From NCBI GenBank assembly GCA_023389295.1, contig JAEWEO010000096.1, forward strand, positions 1 through 27,143: 27,143 bases of DNA, written 5' to 3'. Each line of letters starts with the position of its first letter. Within the stretch, counting starts at the first letter, position 1. The stretch is from Bacillota bacterium (GTDB lineage: Bacteria; Bacillota; Clostridia; Lachnospirales; Lachnospiraceae). The position numbers and the translations under genes are program-made. Shown here piece by piece: positions 7,904-16,157 of the stretch. The notes beneath the pieces were generated by a model, which was given only the letters and a program-made list of their open reading frames with translations, searched no databases and was not told where the DNA came from.

Positions 7904-9232
7904 ATGGTTATAGTTATGGGTAATTTTGAGGTGAATTTAGATGTTAAGAGTGTAGGTAAATATGATGTAGTAGTATGTGGTGGTGGAGTCGCTGGATTTT
8001 GTGCAGCGGTAGGTGCTGCAAGGAATGGAGCGAGCGTTGCACTTGTAGAGAAACAGGGAGCATTAGGTGGTGTATTGACACTTGGTGGCAATAGTGATAT
8101 AGGCCTGTTTTATGCACATAAAAAGCAGATAATTCATGGAATAGGATTTGAATTTGTTAGTAGACTACGAGACTTAGGAGGAGCACGATTCCCTGACTTT
8201 GAGAATGAAACGGTTCATGCAAAATTAAATGTTATGGTAAATCCATTTGAGGCAGCCAAGCTAATGGATGATATGTGCTTAGAGGCAGGTGTAAATCTTT
8301 ATTTTGGGTATGATGTTTGTGCAGTAGCAAAGAAAGATACCGAATTAGAAACTAACAATACGATTACATCTGTCATAGTAACCTCTAAAAATGGGCTACA
8401 GGCGATTGAAGGAAAAATATTTATTGACTGTACGGGTGATGGACATCTTTCGTATGTATCTGGTGCTGAATGGGAGTTGGGAAGTGATTGCAAGGAGATA
8501 CAACCGGCTACTTTTAGAGCATATATAGAAGGTTTTAAAATTGAAGATATTGATAGATTCCAGGTAGAGGAGGAATATAAGAAGGCTATTGCAAATGGTA
8601 CTCTTGATAAGAATGATTATTGGGGTGGAAAGAACGTTATTGACTATTTTAAGAATAGGGCAAACAATGCAAACCATATTCCTTATGATTTTAAATCTAC
8701 TTCCAACATGGAGATTGAAGGAAGAAAAAGCACTACGCGTGTAGTTAATTGGGCAAGAAAGCACGTAAAAGGAGCAGAAAACTTAAAGGTAGTAACTATG
8801 TCACCTAATGTTGCCTTTAGAGAGTGGAGAAGAATAAAGTGCGAGCATTGTGTAACCAGTTTGGAGTATACTACAGGACAACGATATCCTGATGGTATTT
8901 GCAACTCTTTTTATCCAATTGATATGCATAAGGTAGATGGTAATAGCTTACTGTGTGAGCAATTGGAGGATGGAATAGTTCCATGTATTCCTTATAGGGC
9001 TCTCATTGTTAAGGGGATTGATAACTTATTAGTAGCAGGGCGCTGTATTGATAGTGATAGAATAGCTAATTCTGCTTTAAGAACAAAGGCATCTTGTATG
9101 GCAATGGGGCATAGCGCAGGTGTAGCTGCTAGTGAAACAGTAAAACAAGGTGGAAGTATCAGGAATGTTGACTTGGAAAAAATATTGAAAGTACTAGAAG
9201 AGCAGCATGCGATAAATCCAGGGAGAGCGTAA
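7904..9232 (+). CDS. FAD-dependent oxidoreductase (FAD_oxidored type)
   Basis: This 442-residue soluble flavoprotein has the dinucleotide-binding fold at its N-terminus: KYDVVVCGGGVAGFCAAVGAARNG (GxGxxG) and then VALVEKQGALGG. The C-terminal part has the family's second FAD contact: DNLLVAGRCIDSDRIANSALRTKASCMAMGHSAG. The middle contains FREWRRIKCEH and FYPIDMHKVDG, which fit the same family. The reaction of this family is largely unassigned; the place beside three carbohydrate-active enzymes suggests oxidation or reduction of a sugar or glycoside. Starts at ATG 7904 or ATG 7916 are both possible; neither has an adjacent ribosome binding site (see the hairpin at 7877). No signal peptide, so it is cytoplasmic. 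A 50-base gap separates it from the regulator gene. Confidence 0.88.
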   Translation: MVIVMGNFEVNLDVKSVGKYDVVVCGGGVAGFCAAVGAARNGASVALVEKQGALGGVLTLGGNSDIGLFYAHKKQIIHGIGFEFVSRLRDLGGARFPDFENETVHAKLNVMVNPFEAAKLMDDMCLEAGVNLYFGYDVCAVAKKDTELETNNTITSVIVTSKNGLQAIEGKIFIDCTGDGHLSYVSGAEWELGSDCKEIQPATFRAYIEGFKIEDIDRFQVEEEYKKAIANGTLDKNDYWGGKNVIDYFKNRANNANHIPYDFKSTSNMEIEGRKSTTRVVNWARKHVKGAENLKVVTMSPNVAFREWRRIKCEHCVTSLEYTTGQRYPDGICNSFYPIDMHKVDGNSLLCEQLEDGIVPCIPYRALIVKGIDNLLVAGRCIDSDRIANSALRTKASCMAMGHSAGVAASETVKQGGSIRNVDLEKILKVLEEQHAINPGRA

Positions 9233-9264
9233 GAGTGAAAGTTTTTTCAAATCTTTTACTCAGC

Positions 9265-9316
9265 AAGTTTGTGTCTGCGCTGCCCACACAAACTTAAGAT
9301 GTGCAAAAAGCAGCGC
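9265..9316 (+). promoter_or_regulatory. Potential H-type pseudoknot in the leader of the alpha-mannosidase gene
   Basis: Stem 1 is a perfect 10-bp helix, AAGTTTGTGT (9265-9274) with ACACAAACTT (9286-9295). Seven bases of its 11-base loop, GCGCTGC (9277-9283), are perfectly complementary to GCAGCGC at 9310-9316, which lies just upstream of the GAGG (9323-9326) of the next gene. The connecting loops are 2, 2 and 14 bases, the last A-rich, which is the geometry expected of a compact pseudoknot. It could control translation of the mannosidase; no ligand is implied. Confidence 0.5.
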
Positions 9317-9332
9317 GGAAATGAGGAAAACG

Positions 9333-11780
9333 ATGAAACAAATACATTTACTATGTAATGCTCATTTAGACCCTGTATGGCTTTGGCAATGGAGGGAAGG
9401 AGTCGCTGAAGCATTATCAACATTTAGGGTTGCAGCTGAATTTTGTGAAAAATATGATGGTTTTATATTCAATCATAATGAAGCATTACTTTATGAGTGG
9501 GTAGAAAAATACGATGCAAAATTATTTGAAAGAATACAAAAACTAGTTAAAGAAAACAAGTGGCATATCATGGGAGGTTGGTATTTGCAACCGGACTGTT
9601 TAATGCCAAGTGGTGAATCAATCGTTCGACAAATTGAAACGGGAAGACAATTTTTTGAAGAAAAATTTGGGATGACCCCTAGGACAGCAATGAATGTCGA
9701 CTCATTCGGCCATAGTAGAGGCCTAGTTCAAATATTGAAAAAGACAGGCTATGATTCCTATCTTTTTATGAGACCTACAGAGATGGAGTATGGGGATTTT
9801 CTTTGGGAAGGATATGATGGGAGTAGGATTGCGGCACACAAAATATATAAAGGATATAACACGTTAAAAGGCAAAACGGATCAAAAACTGGAGGAATATA
9901 TAAGAGAATATCCGGACAGAGAACATAGTTTGGTATTATGGGGGATTGGTAATCACGGCGGTGGTGCATCAAAAGTCGACTTGGAACAAGTGAATTCTTT
10001 TATCGCTAACCATGATGATTATCAAATCACACATTCAACACCAGAAGATTATTTTAAAGAATTGGATTGGTCAAAGTTAGAAGTTCGAAAGCAGTCTTTG
10101 GTTCATTGCATGGTTGGGTGTTATACGTCCATGGTTCGAGTAAAACAGTTGCATCGTCAATTAGAAAACAAACTGTATCTGACAGAAAAAATGTTAAGTC
10201 ACGCTGTATTACATAGGAATATGAAATATCCAATGGAAGACTTAGTGAAGATACAAAAGACGTTACTTTTTTCAGAATTTCATGATATTTTACCTGGAAG
10301 TATGGTCCATTCTTCAGAAAAAGAAGAACTAATGCGATTATCTCAGGCACTTACAAGCCTGGATGAACTTTGTACAGAAGCATTTTTTTTATTGGCTTCT
10401 GGGCAAAAAGCTGGAAACAGTGGAGAAATTCCTATTTTAGTGTACAACCCATATCCATATACAATAGCCACCGAAATAGTGACAGAATTTCAATTAGAGG
10501 ATCAGGGATGGGATGAAACAAGAACAACAATAGGAAGGGTTTATGACTATAATGGTAATATGCTGCCATCTCAAAATGAAAAACCGGAATGTAGTATCAA
10601 TTTAGATTGGAGAAAAAAGATAGTTTTTCGAGGTGAATTACAGCCCTCTTGTATGAATCGCTTTGACTGTAAATTGGAGTTGGTAGAAAAAACCGATAAA
10701 AAGTCAAATTACATTCAAGGAGATTTCTATATAATAAAAAATAATGATATGGAAGTTTGGATTAATATTCATACAGGGTATATTGATAAATATAAAGTAA
10801 ATGACATGGATTACCTAAAAGAAAACTCCTGTAGATTAGAAGTTTTTGATGATAATGAAGATCCTTGGGGAATGACTGTTGATCGTTTTAATAAAAAAAT
10901 TGGAGAGTTTAGATTACTGTCAAAGGAGGATGCAAATTCTTTTCGTGGCTATCAAGGGGATATAGAACCGAGTATCAATGTGATTGAAGATGGAGAGGTA
11001 AGAGTTATATTACAGGGAGTTTTTCAATACGAAAAGTCTTATGCAGTAATCGAATATTGTATTCCAAAGATAGATTCTTATATTGATGTTACGATTACTA
11101 CATTGATCAACGATGTAAATAAAATGGTAAAACTTAATTTGAATTCATTTTTTGAAAATCCGATCTTTTTAGGAGAAACTATATTCGGATATGAAGAATT
11201 GCATCAAAATGGGGAAGAAGTTAATTTTCAAAAGTGGTGCAGCTTAGAAATGGGAAATCAAGCACTAGCTGTTTTTAATGAAGGTATTTATGGAGGATGT
11301 GCTGATAGTGGACATATGCTTTTGTCTCTATTAAGAACACCCGCTTACTCTGCACATCCAATAGAAGAAAGAAAAATTGCACCAACAGATCGGTATCTTC
11401 CTCATATCGATATGGGAGAACGTCAATTCAAGATTCGAATTCAAGCAGGAGAAATAAAAGATAAGTGTTGTGCCCTTGCACAACGGTGGAATGAAAAGCC
11501 GTATGTCCTTAGTTATTTCCCTTCTTGTGAAGGTGTACAACCAAAAAAATTAGTTGAAATAGAAAATGAGATTATTGTATTATCTGCATTTAAACAAACG
11601 AAGGAAGACACTTATTTAATGCGATTGATAAACGAATCGGATAAAAGCTGTGTAACCAAAATTAATTTAGAATATTTTAATATTGAAACAAAGTTAGTTT
11701 TTCAGCCGTTTGAAGTAAGGACATTTGTACTTCATGGCACTTCGATGGTTGAATCTGATATGTTAGGGCAAAAGATTTAG
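9333..11780 (+). CDS. Glycoside hydrolase family 38 alpha-mannosidase
   Basis: This 815-residue cytoplasmic enzyme should release alpha-linked mannose from imported oligosaccharides. The catalytic domain begins MKQIHLLCNAHLDPVWLW, with the metal ligands His11 and Asp13. The nucleophile is most likely Asp123 in AMNVDSFGHS, and the later conserved FHDILPGS holds His317/Asp318; GIGNHGGG is at 204-211. The GH38 middle helical domain (about 275-350) and C-terminal beta-rich domain follow; the length is normal. ATG 9333 is chosen because GAGG (9323-9326) is six bases upstream; ATG 9321 (four residues longer) has no good site. The metal-dependent retaining mechanism is known for the family. The leader carries the pseudoknot described at 9265-9316. 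No signal peptide is present. Confidence 0.93.
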   Translation: MKQIHLLCNAHLDPVWLWQWREGVAEALSTFRVAAEFCEKYDGFIFNHNEALLYEWVEKYDAKLFERIQKLVKENKWHIMGGWYLQPDCLMPSGESIVRQIETGRQFFEEKFGMTPRTAMNVDSFGHSRGLVQILKKTGYDSYLFMRPTEMEYGDFLWEGYDGSRIAAHKIYKGYNTLKGKTDQKLEEYIREYPDREHSLVLWGIGNHGGGASKVDLEQVNSFIANHDDYQITHSTPEDYFKELDWSKLEVRKQSLVHCMVGCYTSMVRVKQLHRQLENKLYLTEKMLSHAVLHRNMKYPMEDLVKIQKTLLFSEFHDILPGSMVHSSEKEELMRLSQALTSLDELCTEAFFLLASGQKAGNSGEIPILVYNPYPYTIATEIVTEFQLEDQGWDETRTTIGRVYDYNGNMLPSQNEKPECSINLDWRKKIVFRGELQPSCMNRFDCKLELVEKTDKKSNYIQGDFYIIKNNDMEVWINIHTGYIDKYKVNDMDYLKENSCRLEVFDDNEDPWGMTVDRFNKKIGEFRLLSKEDANSFRGYQGDIEPSINVIEDGEVRVILQGVFQYEKSYAVIEYCIPKIDSYIDVTITTLINDVNKMVKLNLNSFFENPIFLGETIFGYEELHQNGEEVNFQKWCSLEMGNQALAVFNEGIYGGCADSGHMLLSLLRTPAYSAHPIEERKIAPTDRYLPHIDMGERQFKIRIQAGEIKDKCCALAQRWNEKPYVLSYFPSCEGVQPKKLVEIENEIIVLSAFKQTKEDTYLMRLINESDKSCVTKINLEYFNIETKLVFQPFEVRTFVLHGTSMVESDMLGQKI

Positions 11781-11793
11781 AAACTATTTGAAA

Positions 11794-11833
11794 ATTAGTT
11801 CTGCATAGTTTGAAGATGCCACAGGGAACTAAT
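11794..11833 (+). other. Hairpin in the spacer before the GH106-like gene
   Basis: ATTAGTTC (11794-11801) pairs with GAACTAAT (11826-11833) and a short GCAT/ATGC helix can form inside. No U-run follows, so it is not a clear terminator; it may be a processing or stability element between the two hydrolase cistrons. Confidence 0.3.
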
Positions 11834-11889
11834 ATAAGATAACTTTAAAAATATACAAAAGAAAAGGTTACAAAAATAAGGAGACTATA

Positions 11890-14730
11890 ATGAATTGGAT
11901 GAAAGATATCAAAGAAATACCATCGAAATACAAGCCACATCCATTTTGGTCATGGAATGATAAATTAGAAACTCCAATGTTAAAATGGCAAATTCAAAAA
12001 ATGAATGAAGTGGGAATCGGCGGATTTTTTATGCATGCTAGAGGTGGATTAAAAGTGCCATTTATGGGTGATGAATGGATGGAATATACAAAGCAATGCA
12101 TAGAAGAAGCCCAGAAATATGCTATGGATGCGTGGTGTTATGATGAGGAAGGCTGGCCAAGTGGTTGTGCTGGTGGAAGGGTCACTCAAAAAGATGAAAG
12201 TCACTACATGCAATGGCTTGAGTTAGAAGGGGCTAAAGTATCGAAAAAGTCTACTAAATATTATGTTGATTTATTGAATGCAGAATGTGTTGCTTCCTTT
12301 TTGGATGAAATTCACGAAAAGTATAAAAAAACACTTCCGGAATATTTTAATCATCGTCTAACAGGATTTTTTACGGATGAGCCACAGTATTCTAGAAATA
12401 AAATTCCATGGTCACCAGTTTTAGAAAAAGAATTTAAGAATCGATATGATTATGATATAAATGAAAAATTATCTCTTTTATTTTTAAATCAGGAAGGATA
12501 TCAACAGGTAAGATATGATTACTGGAACTTAGTCTCAGAATTATTTACAAATTCTTTTATGAAGCAAGTTTCTCAATGGTGTGAATCGAATAACACGCAA
12601 CTTACCGGCCATCTTATGTTAGAAGAAAATCTATATGATCAGATGAGTGCAACAGCTGGCGTGATGCCTTCATATGAGTATATGGATATGCCGGGAATAG
12701 ATTGGCTCACTAGAAGTATTGGGAATCCAGTTACACCTAAGCAAGTATCTTCTGTAGCTGAACAGCTGGGTAAGGACAGAGTATTGACTGAAACATTTGC
12801 CCTTTGTGGATGGGGGGTTACGTTTGAAGAAATGAAATGGATTGCTGAGTGGCAGTTTGTAAACGGAGTCAATATGTTATGTCAGCATTTGGAGGGGTAT
12901 AGTTTAAGAGGATGCAGAAAAAGAGATTATCCACCAGGATTGTTCTATCAACAACCTTGGTGGGAGGAGTATCTTATCTTTAATGAGTATTTTTCAAGAC
13001 TCGGTATGCTCCTTAGAAGCGGAGAAATGCAAACAAATGTGCTTTGCATTCATCCAATGAAAACAGCATTTATTGAATTTGATGGTGAAAGAGATAGTCT
13101 TACTATTTATGATGAAAAATTAGATGAGTTATCTACCTTATTAAATGATATCCAAGTGTTATGGCATTTTGGGGATGAAACGATAATTAAAAAGTATGGT
13201 ATGTGTGAAAATGGTCAAATTCAGATTGGAAAATGCAACTATAGTGCGGTGGTATTACCTTTTTGTGAGACTTTAGATGAAACAACGGTAAAATTATTAC
13301 TAGCGTTTGCAAAAGAAGGAGGGAAGATTGTAACTATTTACCCACTTCCAACATTGGTAAATGCAAAGCCAAGTATTCTTCTTGAAGAATTAAAAAAATA
13401 TGTAATTCAAACCAAAGATTTAAAAAGGGAGTTAGAAGAATTACGGTTTCTAGATATACATATTGAAGAAAAGAATACGAAAAACATTCATTATACACAA
13501 AAAAAATATGGGAAGGAAGCTTTGTACTATTTTGTAAATCTTAATAAGCATAAAGAAGTATCAACAAAGATCTTTATTAAAAACAGAAAAGAGATCGCTT
13601 TGCTTGATATTGAAACTATGAGTTATGAAAACATTCTTTTTGAAAAAGAAAAAGATGGAATTTCATTTCAATTAGAATTTGCTCCTATGCAGTCCTATAT
13701 TTTAGTGACTGGTGTGGACGACCTGAAAGAACAGAAACAGGATTTTGAAAAAATCTGTTTAAAAGGAGAAGGTGTCATTGAACAGATAGATGATAATGCA
13801 ATTACCTTAGATTTTTGCGAGTATCGATTAAATCATGGGGAATGGCAGCCAAAGCTTGCTATTATTAACTTAATGAACCAATTGATTAAAAATAAAGCAG
13901 AAGGATTACTTGAAATGAAATTTGTGTTTGAAAGTCAGATTGACTTAGAACATGTATCTTTGGTTTTAGAAAATCCTGAAAAATTTAGTATTTTATTTAA
14001 TGGAGAAATACAAAGTATAGAAGACGAGGGCTGGTGGATCGATCATTCCTTTCGTAAAATCTTTTTAAAAAACGTTAAAAAAGGAAGAAACGAATTGCTA
14101 CTGTCTTGTCAGTATTTTCAACGTCAAAAGGTATATGATGTTTTATTAGATAATCAAATGCATGAAAGCGAGAGGAATAAACTAACCTTAGATACAGAAT
14201 TAGAATCTATTTATCTGGTTGGAAAATTTGGAGTCTTTAGTAGAGACGCTTTTACTTTTGGTGAAAGAAAAACCGTTTTTACAGGAGAAAATCTATATTT
14301 AGACAAGATACCGGAAACATTAAAGTATTCTGAATTTACGAACCAGGGATTTCCATTCTTTGCAGGCAAGATGTCGATATCCAGTAATATTGAGATTAAT
14401 CATAGCAAAAATGTAAGATTGGACTTGAGTAATCTAAACGCGGTAGTAGCAGTTTGTTATGTAAACGATAAACTGGTTCGTAAAGTTGCTTGGGCACCTT
14501 ATGATGTAGATATTACAGATTATGTAGTCAAAGGAACTAATAAAATCACGATAGAATTATATAATAGTTGTAGAAATCTATTAGGACCACATCATCATAT
14601 TGATGGGGAATGTTATCAAGTTTCCACAGCAAGTTTTGGCTCTGTTCCAGACTGGGCAGAAGAAGGAAAAGCAGAATCAATTTGGAGAGATGATGGTTAC
14701 TGCTTTGTGAAGTTCGGATTTGATAACTAG
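11890..14730 (+). CDS. Large glycoside hydrolase, GH106 (alpha-L-rhamnosidase)-like
   Basis: This 946-residue protein has the N-terminal layout of GH106-type enzymes: HPFWSWNDKLETPMLKWQI (an entry strand with tryptophans), GIGGFFMHARGGL, WCYDEEGWPSG and LTGFFTDEPQYSR in a TIM-barrel-like order within the first 170 residues. Glu164 (TDEP) and the Glu245/246 region (GHLMLEE) are candidate catalytic acids. The C-terminal ~150 residues look like a beta-sandwich carbohydrate-binding domain (KNVRLDLSNLNAVVAVCYVN and the VDITDYVVKGTNKITIEL strand pair), as found in GH2/GH106 proteins. AAGGAG at 11878-11883 lies six bases before ATG 11890. There is no signal peptide. Assignment to GH106 is by motif memory; alpha-L-rhamnoside is the family's substrate, but this branch is divergent and may act on another sugar. 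Confidence 0.75.
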   Translation: MNWMKDIKEIPSKYKPHPFWSWNDKLETPMLKWQIQKMNEVGIGGFFMHARGGLKVPFMGDEWMEYTKQCIEEAQKYAMDAWCYDEEGWPSGCAGGRVTQKDESHYMQWLELEGAKVSKKSTKYYVDLLNAECVASFLDEIHEKYKKTLPEYFNHRLTGFFTDEPQYSRNKIPWSPVLEKEFKNRYDYDINEKLSLLFLNQEGYQQVRYDYWNLVSELFTNSFMKQVSQWCESNNTQLTGHLMLEENLYDQMSATAGVMPSYEYMDMPGIDWLTRSIGNPVTPKQVSSVAEQLGKDRVLTETFALCGWGVTFEEMKWIAEWQFVNGVNMLCQHLEGYSLRGCRKRDYPPGLFYQQPWWEEYLIFNEYFSRLGMLLRSGEMQTNVLCIHPMKTAFIEFDGERDSLTIYDEKLDELSTLLNDIQVLWHFGDETIIKKYGMCENGQIQIGKCNYSAVVLPFCETLDETTVKLLLAFAKEGGKIVTIYPLPTLVNAKPSILLEELKKYVIQTKDLKRELEELRFLDIHIEEKNTKNIHYTQKKYGKEALYYFVNLNKHKEVSTKIFIKNRKEIALLDIETMSYENILFEKEKDGISFQLEFAPMQSYILVTGVDDLKEQKQDFEKICLKGEGVIEQIDDNAITLDFCEYRLNHGEWQPKLAIINLMNQLIKNKAEGLLEMKFVFESQIDLEHVSLVLENPEKFSILFNGEIQSIEDEGWWIDHSFRKIFLKNVKKGRNELLLSCQYFQRQKVYDVLLDNQMHESERNKLTLDTELESIYLVGKFGVFSRDAFTFGERKTVFTGENLYLDKIPETLKYSEFTNQGFPFFAGKMSISSNIEINHSKNVRLDLSNLNAVVAVCYVNDKLVRKVAWAPYDVDITDYVVKGTNKITIELYNSCRNLLGPHHHIDGECYQVSTASFGSVPDWAEEGKAESIWRDDGYCFVKFGFDN

Positions 14731-14744
14731 AGAGAGGTATGACT

Positions 14745-15545
14745 ATGTTACATAAAAAGATTGAGATGGTAGTTCAGGGCAACATAGCAAATTTATATAC
14801 CTATATATTAGATAACACACCAGAAATTGATAAAGACCGCATGCGCCCCATTATCATTATCTGTCCGGGAGGTGGATATCAGTCAATCTCAGACCGAGAA
14901 AGCGAGCCAATAGCACTTCATTTTAATAGTATGGGGTATCATTCATGTGTTTTGCGATATAGTGTAAAGCCAACGGAATATCCAATCGCTTTACTACAAC
15001 TTGCAAGTACAATTTCATACATACGAGAAAGAGATAAGGAGTGGAACATTGATCATAACAAGATTATCGTATGTGGATTTTCTGCCGGTGGACATTTGGC
15101 AGCAAATTTAGGTACTATGTGGAATGATCCCTTTCTATCAGAGGCGATTGGCGTATCCAAAGAACAGATTAAGCCCAATGGTATGATATTAAGCTACCCT
15201 GTTATTACATCTGGGAAATTTGGGCACAAAGAAAGTTTTGCTAATTTACTTGGAAGTCAATATGATGAAATGGTGGAAAGATTATCCTTAGAAAAATGTG
15301 TGGATATAAATACGGTACCTGCATTTATATGGCATACTGTCAGTGATGAGATAGTGCCGGTAGAAAACAGTTTATTGTTAGCGGAAGCGATGCAAAAGAT
15401 TAATATTCCTTTCGAGCTTCATATCTATCCAAAGGGAAGACATGGTTTATCTTTGGCAACAGAAGAAACTGGTGATTTTGCTATTCAAGAAGAATGCCAA
15501 AACTGGATTACAATGGCTGGAACCTGGATTAAAAATTTAGGATAA
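14745..15545 (+). CDS. Alpha/beta hydrolase, acetyl-esterase-like
   Basis: The 266-residue protein has an esterase/BD-FAE-like alpha/beta fold: CPGGGYQSIS near residues 40-49 forms the oxyanion loop, GFSAGGH carries the nucleophile Ser113, and the remaining triad residues are probably Asp201 (TVSDEIVP) and His233 (KGRHGLSL). Related proteins remove acetyl or other acyl groups from plant oligosaccharides, which would clear the way for the two glycosidases before it. ATG 14745 is preferred because GAGG (14734-14737) is seven bases upstream; ATG 14739 sits only one base after it. Only 14 bases separate it from the GH106-like gene, so they share a transcript. No signal peptide is seen. It is the last gene of the locus; no clear terminator follows. 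Confidence 0.88.
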   Translation: MLHKKIEMVVQGNIANLYTYILDNTPEIDKDRMRPIIIICPGGGYQSISDRESEPIALHFNSMGYHSCVLRYSVKPTEYPIALLQLASTISYIRERDKEWNIDHNKIIVCGFSAGGHLAANLGTMWNDPFLSEAIGVSKEQIKPNGMILSYPVITSGKFGHKESFANLLGSQYDEMVERLSLEKCVDINTVPAFIWHTVSDEIVPVENSLLLAEAMQKINIPFELHIYPKGRHGLSLATEETGDFAIQEECQNWITMAGTWIKNLG

Positions 15546-15729
15546 TGAATTTATAAGTTAAAAGATTTTGGGTAAAACCAGAAATGAAAAGGGTTGAGGG
15601 GATATTTATAGATATTCTGAGTGGTAATTTATGATATAGAGTAGTTATGTTTAAGATAATAAGAAAGTCAAAGATGTCAAGCAAGTCGCGCTGTGCAGCT
15701 TCAGTAATCATGACATTATAGCTTGACAT
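15529..15729 (-). pseudogene. Truncated RelE/ParE-family toxin
   Basis: The frame starts at ATG 15729, inside the antitoxin gene, overlapping it by 14 bp as is normal for Phd/YefM-RelE pairs. The first ~25 residues (MSSYNVMITEAAQRDLLDIFDF) match the start of RelE/ParE toxins, but after about position 15655 the translation loses all resemblance and stops at 15529, inside the end of the esterase gene. The toxin core with its catalytic residues is therefore missing, probably by a deletion between the two loci. The product is unlikely to be toxic. Confidence 0.7.
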
Positions 15730-15988
15730 CCTTGTACCTTCCTTCCAATTCATCAAAGAATTCATCTGCATTTTTATAATTTTTTTGCTTAATATCTTCT
15801 AGGCCTTGGTCTAGAAGTGTGCTTAATTCAAAGCGACCTACGAGTTTTTCATAGGTATCAATATCCAGTACTACGAGATCTCCTTTTCCGTTCTTCGTGA
15901 TGTAAACCGGTTCGGAGTGGGTATGGCAGTAATCTGAAATCTGGTTGTATGAATTTCGTAGATCTGAGCTTGGTCGTATTGATGGCAT
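15716..15988 (-). CDS. Phd/YefM family antitoxin
   Basis: This 90-residue protein has the N-terminal DNA-binding pattern of Phd/YefM antitoxins (MPSIRPSSDLRNSYNQISDYC, then EPVYITKNGKGDLVVLDIDTYEKL) and a C-terminal acidic, probably disordered tail that would wrap the toxin (ADEFFDELEGRYKDV). A strong AAGGAGGTGA site precedes the ATG. The neighbouring toxin is truncated, so this is an orphan antitoxin; it may persist as a repressor of its own promoter or to neutralise a related toxin elsewhere. It runs convergent to the glycan locus. Confidence 0.92.
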   Translation of the reverse strand: MPSIRPSSDLRNSYNQISDYCHTHSEPVYITKNGKGDLVVLDIDTYEKLVGRFELSTLLDQGLEDIKQKNYKNADEFFDELEGRYKDVKL

Positions 15989-16047
15989 AGGTTCACCTCC
16001 TTATATCAATATTTGGTTTGCCAATTTGACAGTTAAGATATGGCTGA

Positions 16048-16122
16048 ATTAAGCCTCGGCTTGCAATGTAATGCGTGCAGCCGAGGCTTAATCATGATAT
16101 GTGGACCTGCTTCCAGGTTCAC
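16048..16122 (-). terminator. Two GC-rich hairpins downstream of the ABC exporter operon
   Basis: Reading from the ATPase gene, the first hairpin (16101-16122) has a 9-bp stem with one G-U pair and a tetraloop; the second has a perfect 14-bp stem (16048-16061 with 16079-16092, core AAGCCTCGGCT) that can be extended past a bulged T. Neither has a U-tract, so termination is plausible but not clear. The second is very GC-rich for this region and may be a dispersed repeat. Confidence 0.5.
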
Positions 16123-16157
16123 TTAATTTGATGAAAGCGTTTTAAAAGGGGAAATTA

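Noticed and set aside
16048..16092. Insertion sequence terminal inverted repeat
   Set aside because: The two arms are only 17 bases apart and form a simple hairpin; no transposase lies between or beside them.
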